Positions 16,682 to 19,188 of a stretch of DNA of 19,188 nucleotides are shown here, piece by piece (the first letter of the stretch is position 1; each line of letters opens with the position of its first letter). The translations under genes and the position numbers were made by a program. Source of the DNA: an uncultured Blautia sp. (GTDB lineage: Bacteria > Bacillota > Clostridia > Lachnospirales > Lachnospiraceae); NCBI GenBank assembly GCA_900765525.1, contig CAAFRY010000278.1, positions 1-19,188 of the forward strand, in the 5' to 3' direction. The notes under the pieces were generated by a model that did no database searches, was not told where the DNA came from, and was given only the letters and a program-made list of their open reading frames with translations.

Positions 16682-16730
16682 AGCAACGAGCCAAGCGGAC
16701 ATGCTTGCATCGGGGTATTGGACTGTTGCT
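16682..16730. repeat. Imperfect three-tier palindrome
   Basis: AGCAAC (16682-16687) pairs with GTTGCT (16725-16730). After a symmetric 3x3 mismatch, CCAA (16691-16694) pairs with TTGG (16718-16721). At the centre ATGC-TT-GCAT (16701-16710) forms a further small hairpin. The tiers are concentric, which suggests a decayed dispersed palindromic element. It lies at the predicted 5' end of the lipoprotein transcript. Confidence 0.55.
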
Positions 16731-16733
16731 TTC

Positions 16734-16762
16734 ATTATATATGCAAGAGTGAGAGATGTAAA
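16734..16762 (-). promoter_or_regulatory. Promoter of the lipoprotein gene
   Basis: On the minus strand TTTACA (16762-16757) and TATAAT (16739-16734) are separated by exactly 17 bp, a near-consensus sigma-A promoter. Transcription would start near 16727 and give a leader of about 137 nt before the ATG. The leader contains most of the imperfect palindrome and an eight-base T run. Confidence 0.75.
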
Positions 16763-16791
16763 GAAAAGAAGGGGGAAATCTTGAAAGTTAC

Positions 16792-16820
16792 GTAACAGTT
16801 CAGCAAGGCTGAACTGTTAC
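16792..16820. repeat. Hairpin repeat copy A (13-bp perfect inverted repeat)
   Basis: GTAACAGTTCAGC and GCTGAACTGTTAC form a perfect 13-bp stem around the 3-nt loop AAG. A second copy lies at 19101-19129 with loop CTT, that is, in opposite orientation. Together they point to a dispersed palindromic repeat. The 342-nt gap between the lipoprotein and TetR genes (16590-16931) holds this repeat, the imperfect palindrome, a 6-bp hairpin (16837-16856) and two divergent promoters; I see no gene in it. Confidence 0.8.
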
Positions 16821-16864
16821 AAAGTTACTGTACAGAGGCTGGATTTGCAGCCAGCCAGAAAAAC

Positions 16865-16893
16865 TTGACTTTTTTGGGGGCTCAGACCATAAT
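16865..16893 (+). promoter_or_regulatory. Promoter of the TetR-family gene
   Basis: TTGACT (16865-16870) and CATAAT (16888-16893) are separated by 17 bp, giving a likely start near 16900 and a leader of about 32 nt. A small A/T dyad, AATTTAAATT (16895-16904), overlaps the start region and could be an autoregulatory operator, though it is short. Confidence 0.6.
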
Positions 16894-16931
16894 AAATTTA
16901 AATTGAGACATAAGTGGGGTATTGAGAAAAT

Positions 16932-17582
16932 ATGGCGGTATACAGCAAGGGAAATGAGACGAAAAAAAGATTTATTTTGCTGACTTATCAAAAGCTGTGC
17001 AGCGAGGATGCCTCTTCCCTGACAGTCCGGGATTTGGCACGGGAGAATGGCTGCTCTCCCGCAGCTTTGTATAAGCATTTTGATAGTTTAGAATATTTAA
17101 TTACTGTGGCTTCTGTCCGGTTCTTAGACGGATATATGCGGGAATATGCCAACCTGCTGGACAGCGATAAGGATTTTCTGGAAATTTATATCCAGGGCTG
17201 GGAATTATTTGATAAACATGCTTTTCACAGGCCGGACATATATTACCGGCTGTTTTGGGGAGAGGATAACAGCATTTTTGGAAATGCTTTTCAGGACTAT
17301 TTTGAGCTGTTTCCTTTTAAAGGTTCTGAGAAATACACGGCTCATTATTATACCCTGTTATTTAATGAGAACCTGCAGGAGCGAGATTTTATGATGCTGC
17401 GAAGGCTGGAAAACATGGGGAGGATTACAGGGGAAGACGCTTGGTATTTCAGCCATACCAATCCATTGATTGCCAGAGGCCTGATTCAAAACGCCATGTC
17501 CATGGAGGAAAAAGAGAGGACGGAACAGGAGCTGCTTTGCAATCGTCTGATTCGCAAAAATATGGAAAAAGTAGCGAAATAG
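16932..17582 (+). CDS. TetR/AcrR-family transcriptional regulator
   Basis: The 216-residue protein has a typical TetR N-terminal DNA-binding region. The first helix is around residues 10-24, followed by the helix-turn-helix SLTVRDLARENGCSPAALYKHFDSLEYLI (about 29-57). The C-terminal ligand-binding part is rich in aromatic residues (FLEIYIQGWELFDKHAFHRPDIYYRLFWGED) and shows no family-specific motif I recognise. The ribosome binding site is weak (GGGG with poor spacing), so expression may be low, as is common for regulators. It has its own promoter and terminator. It is the regulator nearest to the fermentation operon and is separated from it by the lipoprotein gene, so control of that operon is possible but unproven. 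A role in regulating the lipoprotein is equally open. Confidence 0.88.
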   Translation: MAVYSKGNETKKRFILLTYQKLCSEDASSLTVRDLARENGCSPAALYKHFDSLEYLITVASVRFLDGYMREYANLLDSDKDFLEIYIQGWELFDKHAFHRPDIYYRLFWGEDNSIFGNAFQDYFELFPFKGSEKYTAHYYTLLFNENLQERDFMMLRRLENMGRITGEDAWYFSHTNPLIARGLIQNAMSMEEKERTEQELLCNRLIRKNMEKVAK

Positions 17583-17598
17583 AGAAACTGATGCAGCT

Positions 17599-17645
17599 GC
17601 CGGTCTATGGGGTCTGCCATGTCCCATAGGCCGGCATATTTTCTA
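17599..17645 (+). terminator. Terminator of the TetR-family gene
   Basis: GCCGGTCTATGGG (17599-17611) pairs with CCCATAGGCCGGC (17623-17635) with one G-U pair. The loop is 11 nt and ATATTTTCT follows. It begins 17 nt after the TetR stop codon. Confidence 0.85.
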
Positions 17646-17663
17646 GCCTCCCCAATAAAATCA

Positions 17664-17696
17664 AAAAAACCTGTTCGGTGAAAGACAGGTTTTTGC
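17664..17696 (-). terminator. Terminator of the toxin-antitoxin-like operon
   Basis: Read on the minus strand, AAAAACCTGT and ACAGGTTTTTTT flank a 10-nt loop, giving a hairpin followed by a T run. It lies 6-38 nt beyond the stop codon of the Xre-family gene. The structure may also act weakly on the + strand, where TTTTT also follows. Confidence 0.85.
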
Positions 17697-17701
17697 GTGT
17701 G

Positions 17702-18337
17702 CTACTCAAGCAGTTCAGAGACATCGCACTTTAAGGCTTTGGCCAGACGCATCACAATATCAAACTGCGCTTTATTCAAATCCTTGCTTTTCCGTTCATA
17801 CGCACGGATGGTATTAAGCGAAACACCCGACTCCTTCGCAAGCGCCTTTTGTGTTAATCCGCAATGTTTTCTGGCTGTTTTCAATCGGCTTTCGGTTTGG
17901 GAAAAATGTGCGTCAAGAACATCGTAGCTTTTTTGGATATCCGCTTCGTGGAGCGTTCCATATAGTCCTAACAGTTCATCGTAGGGGAGGTTGTCCAGGA
18001 TACTCTTAAACGTGCGGCCGGAATACCATTGATAATGTGTCAGCATCCAGCCTACCCAATACACATTGCTGCGGTCGTAGCTTTCGATGAGGTCTGTTGC
18101 AGCATAGCTTTGTCCAGTGGTCTTTTCCATGACCTCCAGGAACAATTCAAAACCGCTTTTTCCCGCAATGTATTTTGGATTGCCGCTTTCAATCTGCCGG
18201 GCCACATCGGATTGGATAAACAGTTTCAAAAAAGCCCCGCCGTCCATGCCAAACTCCAACACGGCGTCGTGGAGCATATGGCCAACAGCACGGGAAGATT
18301 TATTCAGATATAACTGACTGTAAGCGTGGGTCGTCAT
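17702..18337 (-). CDS. Xre-family HTH protein, probable antitoxin
   Basis: The 211-residue protein has a canonical C-terminal Xre/Cro-type helix-turn-helix (about 149-211): RLKTARKHCGLTQKALAKESGVSLNTIRAYERKSKDLNKAQ followed by ALKCDVSELLE. The N-terminal 140 residues are helical (SSRAVGHMLHDAVLEFGMDGG, then GFELFLEVMEKTTGQSY) and I do not recognise them. They could bind the neighbouring DUF3990-like protein. Its start lies inside the end of that upstream gene (38-nt overlap), with GGGAGG about 9 nt before the ATG, so the two are co-transcribed and probably translationally coupled. By analogy with other toxin-antitoxin modules it would neutralise its partner and repress the shared promoter. 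The order, effector first and HTH protein second, is the reverse of the classical arrangement. Confidence 0.85.
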   Translation of the reverse strand: MTTHAYSQLYLNKSSRAVGHMLHDAVLEFGMDGGAFLKLFIQSDVARQIESGNPKYIAGKSGFELFLEVMEKTTGQSYAATDLIESYDRSNVYWVGWMLTHYQWYSGRTFKSILDNLPYDELLGLYGTLHEADIQKSYDVLDAHFSQTESRLKTARKHCGLTQKALAKESGVSLNTIRAYERKSKDLNKAQFDIVMRLAKALKCDVSELLE

Positions 18338-19001
18338 TGTGCATATCCTCCCTCATAATATCGAGAACAAAAATGTCGTCCATGAGCTGCTGCAGATTCT
18401 TTTTCCTGCTCTTATAGGCAGCCCTGGCATTTTGGTCTCTTTCAGCCCGTTTATAGTAGTATTCCCGATAATCGACAACTTCGTACTCAATAAATTCAAT
18501 CTCCTGGAAAGAGCGTTCGGAGAGCAATACAACCTGTTCACCCAGCGTACCAAGCTGCATGGCGAGGTTTAAGTCTCTTAGGGAAATCGTGTTGTTCACG
18601 AAATCTTCCGCAAAAGAGAAATACGAATCGTCAGCACGATAGCCAATCATCATATCCACATTTGTAACATCCGGCAGAAAGCGGTCAAGGATAAATTCTC
18701 TTGCATTGCTGCCAATGGGCGAGTTAATGTCAAACTTTCTGTTGGCAAGCAGAATCGCAAGCCAGTTGAGGATATTAAATTCTCCTTTGGTCAAGTGCAT
18801 GATATTTAACCTGTGAAGTCTAAGGCGGTACTTGTTGGAATAACCGTCATTTTTCATGGGACAAGCCCACTCTTTTGCAAGCTCGATGTTTTCGGTGCAG
18901 TAAAAACCCTGTCCGTAATCATTATATTTCTTTCCGATACCAAACTTCGGTACTTCAACGATTTGCTGAGAGCCATGGTAGATTATCAAATCCTGTTTCA
19001 T
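18300..19001 (-). CDS. DUF3990-like protein, probable ADP-ribosyltransferase-fold toxin
   Basis: The 233-residue protein begins IIYHGSQQIVEVPKF, then GKKYNDYGQGFYCTENIELAKEWAC. This is the signature I associate with DUF3990 proteins, which are placed in the ADP-ribosyltransferase-fold group. His9-Gly10, the Tyr/Phe in GQGFYCT and the Glu-Gln of GEQVVLLS (about 170) would be the corresponding NAD-binding and catalytic positions; this mapping is by eye. It has no signal peptide or membrane segment, so it should act in the cytoplasm, and its target is unknown. GGAGGT lies 5 nt before the ATG. It is the first gene of a two-gene operon with the Xre-family protein and follows a strong promoter with two palindromic operators. 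Toxin activity is inferred from family and arrangement. Confidence 0.78.
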   Translation of the reverse strand: MKQDLIIYHGSQQIVEVPKFGIGKKYNDYGQGFYCTENIELAKEWACPMKNDGYSNKYRLRLHRLNIMHLTKGEFNILNWLAILLANRKFDINSPIGSNAREFILDRFLPDVTNVDMMIGYRADDSYFSFAEDFVNNTISLRDLNLAMQLGTLGEQVVLLSERSFQEIEFIEYEVVDYREYYYKRAERDQNARAAYKSRKKNLQQLMDDIFVLDIMREDMHNDDPRLQSVISE

Positions 19002-19016
19002 AGGGCACCTCCGATA

Positions 19017-19062
19017 TAATACCGTGGTATTAGTTTGATTCTATTGTAATACTGTGGTATTA
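19017..19062. promoter_or_regulatory. Two palindromic operators of the toxin-antitoxin-like operon
   Basis: TAATACCGTGGTATTA (19017-19032) and TAATACTGTGGTATTA (19047-19062) are 16-bp dyads exactly 30 bp apart, each followed on the + strand by GTTTG. The first has perfect 7-bp arms. The distal copy overlaps the promoter spacer and the proximal copy lies between the transcription start and the ribosome binding site, an arrangement fit for repression by the Xre-family protein. Confidence 0.85.
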
Positions 19063-19071
19063 GTTTGTCAA
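19043..19071 (-). promoter_or_regulatory. Promoter of the toxin-antitoxin-like operon
   Basis: On the minus strand TTGACA (19071-19066) and TACAAT (19048-19043) are separated by 17 bp, with a perfect -35 hexamer. Transcription would start near 19036, about 35 nt before the ATG. The spacer and the -10 edge are covered by one operator palindrome. Confidence 0.85.
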
Positions 19072-19100
19072 TAGGTCCCTGAGCATCACAGAAAATATAC

Positions 19101-19129
19101 GTAACAGTTCAGCCTTGCTGAACCGTTAC
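19101..19129. repeat. Hairpin repeat copy B
   Basis: GTAACAGTTCAGC, loop CTT, and GCTGAACCGTTAC form the same 13-bp hairpin as copy A with one altered position. On the minus strand this is a G-U pair, so an RNA hairpin read from that strand remains fully paired. The loop shows it is inverted relative to copy A. Confidence 0.8.
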
Positions 19130-19130
19130 A

Positions 19131-19173
19131 GGCAAAATCCATGCAAAATCGCCTACGGCGATGGGATTTTGCC
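19131..19173. repeat. Two-tier palindrome at the window end
   Basis: GGCAAAATCC (19131-19140) pairs with GGATTTTGCC (19164-19173). Nested inside, ATCGCC (19148-19153) and GGCGAT (19157-19162) pair around TAC. It directly abuts hairpin repeat copy B and may be part of the same or a neighbouring mobile palindromic element. The window ends 15 nt later. Confidence 0.65.
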
Positions 19174-19188
19174 TCCTGAATCATGTTC

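Noticed and set aside
16837..16856. GGCTGG/CCAGCC hairpin before the TetR gene as a terminator or riboswitch
   Set aside because: The stem is only 6 bp with an 8-nt loop and no T run directly follows; it lies upstream of the -35 of the TetR promoter with no transcript known to read it.
1..19188. CRISPR arrays, tRNA or rRNA genes, insertion sequences
   Set aside because: No regularly spaced direct repeats, no cloverleaf-forming or ribosomal sequence, and no transposase frame were seen.

Overview
The window reads as a chromosomal segment of an anaerobic, amino-acid-fermenting Firmicute, most likely a clostridium of the Lachnospiraceae type. This is inferred from strong AGGAGG-type ribosome binding sites, the adenosylcobalamin-dependent methylaspartate route of glutamate fermentation (classically clostridial), a clostridial-type lipoprotein signal, and palindromic intergenic repeats. 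Species cannot be read from the sequence alone.

Layout. (1) Positions 1-1116 hold the 3' part of a sulfatase gene that runs in from outside the window and ends in a strong hairpin terminator. (2) Positions 1347-15961 hold fourteen + strand genes, closely spaced or overlapping, with no terminator seen between them: hutU, hutI, ftcD, fchA, citD, citE, citF, glmS, glmL, glmE, mal, an uncharacterised P-loop protein, and the two subunits of a class I fumarase-like hydratase. The block ends at a hairpin that serves both strands. (3) Positions 16104-16589 hold a minus-strand lipoprotein gene, followed by a repeat-containing intergenic region and a TetR-family regulator gene (16932-17582). (4) Positions 17702-19001 hold a minus-strand toxin-antitoxin-like pair: a DUF3990-like protein followed by an Xre-family HTH protein. 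A sharp promoter lies upstream with two palindromic operators 30 bp apart. Closely related hairpin repeats lie at 16792-16820 and 19101-19129, on either side of regions 3b-4.

How the genes work together. Urocanate (from histidine, by a histidine ammonia-lyase not encoded here) is hydrated by HutU and opened by HutI to N-formiminoglutamate. FtcD and FchA move the formimino group to tetrahydrofolate and release ammonia, leaving glutamate. Glutamate mutase (GlmS + GlmE, reactivated by GlmL) rearranges it to 3-methylaspartate. Mal deaminates this to mesaconate, the fumarase-like pair should hydrate mesaconate to citramalate, and the CitDEF complex, here probably citramalate lyase, splits it to acetate and pyruvate. 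The block therefore looks like one transcription unit taking histidine-derived urocanate to acetate and pyruvate. The least understood member is the 314-residue P-loop protein between mal and the hydratase. Its C-terminal half resembles the second additional (editing) domain of threonyl/alanyl-tRNA synthetases, with altered metal ligands.
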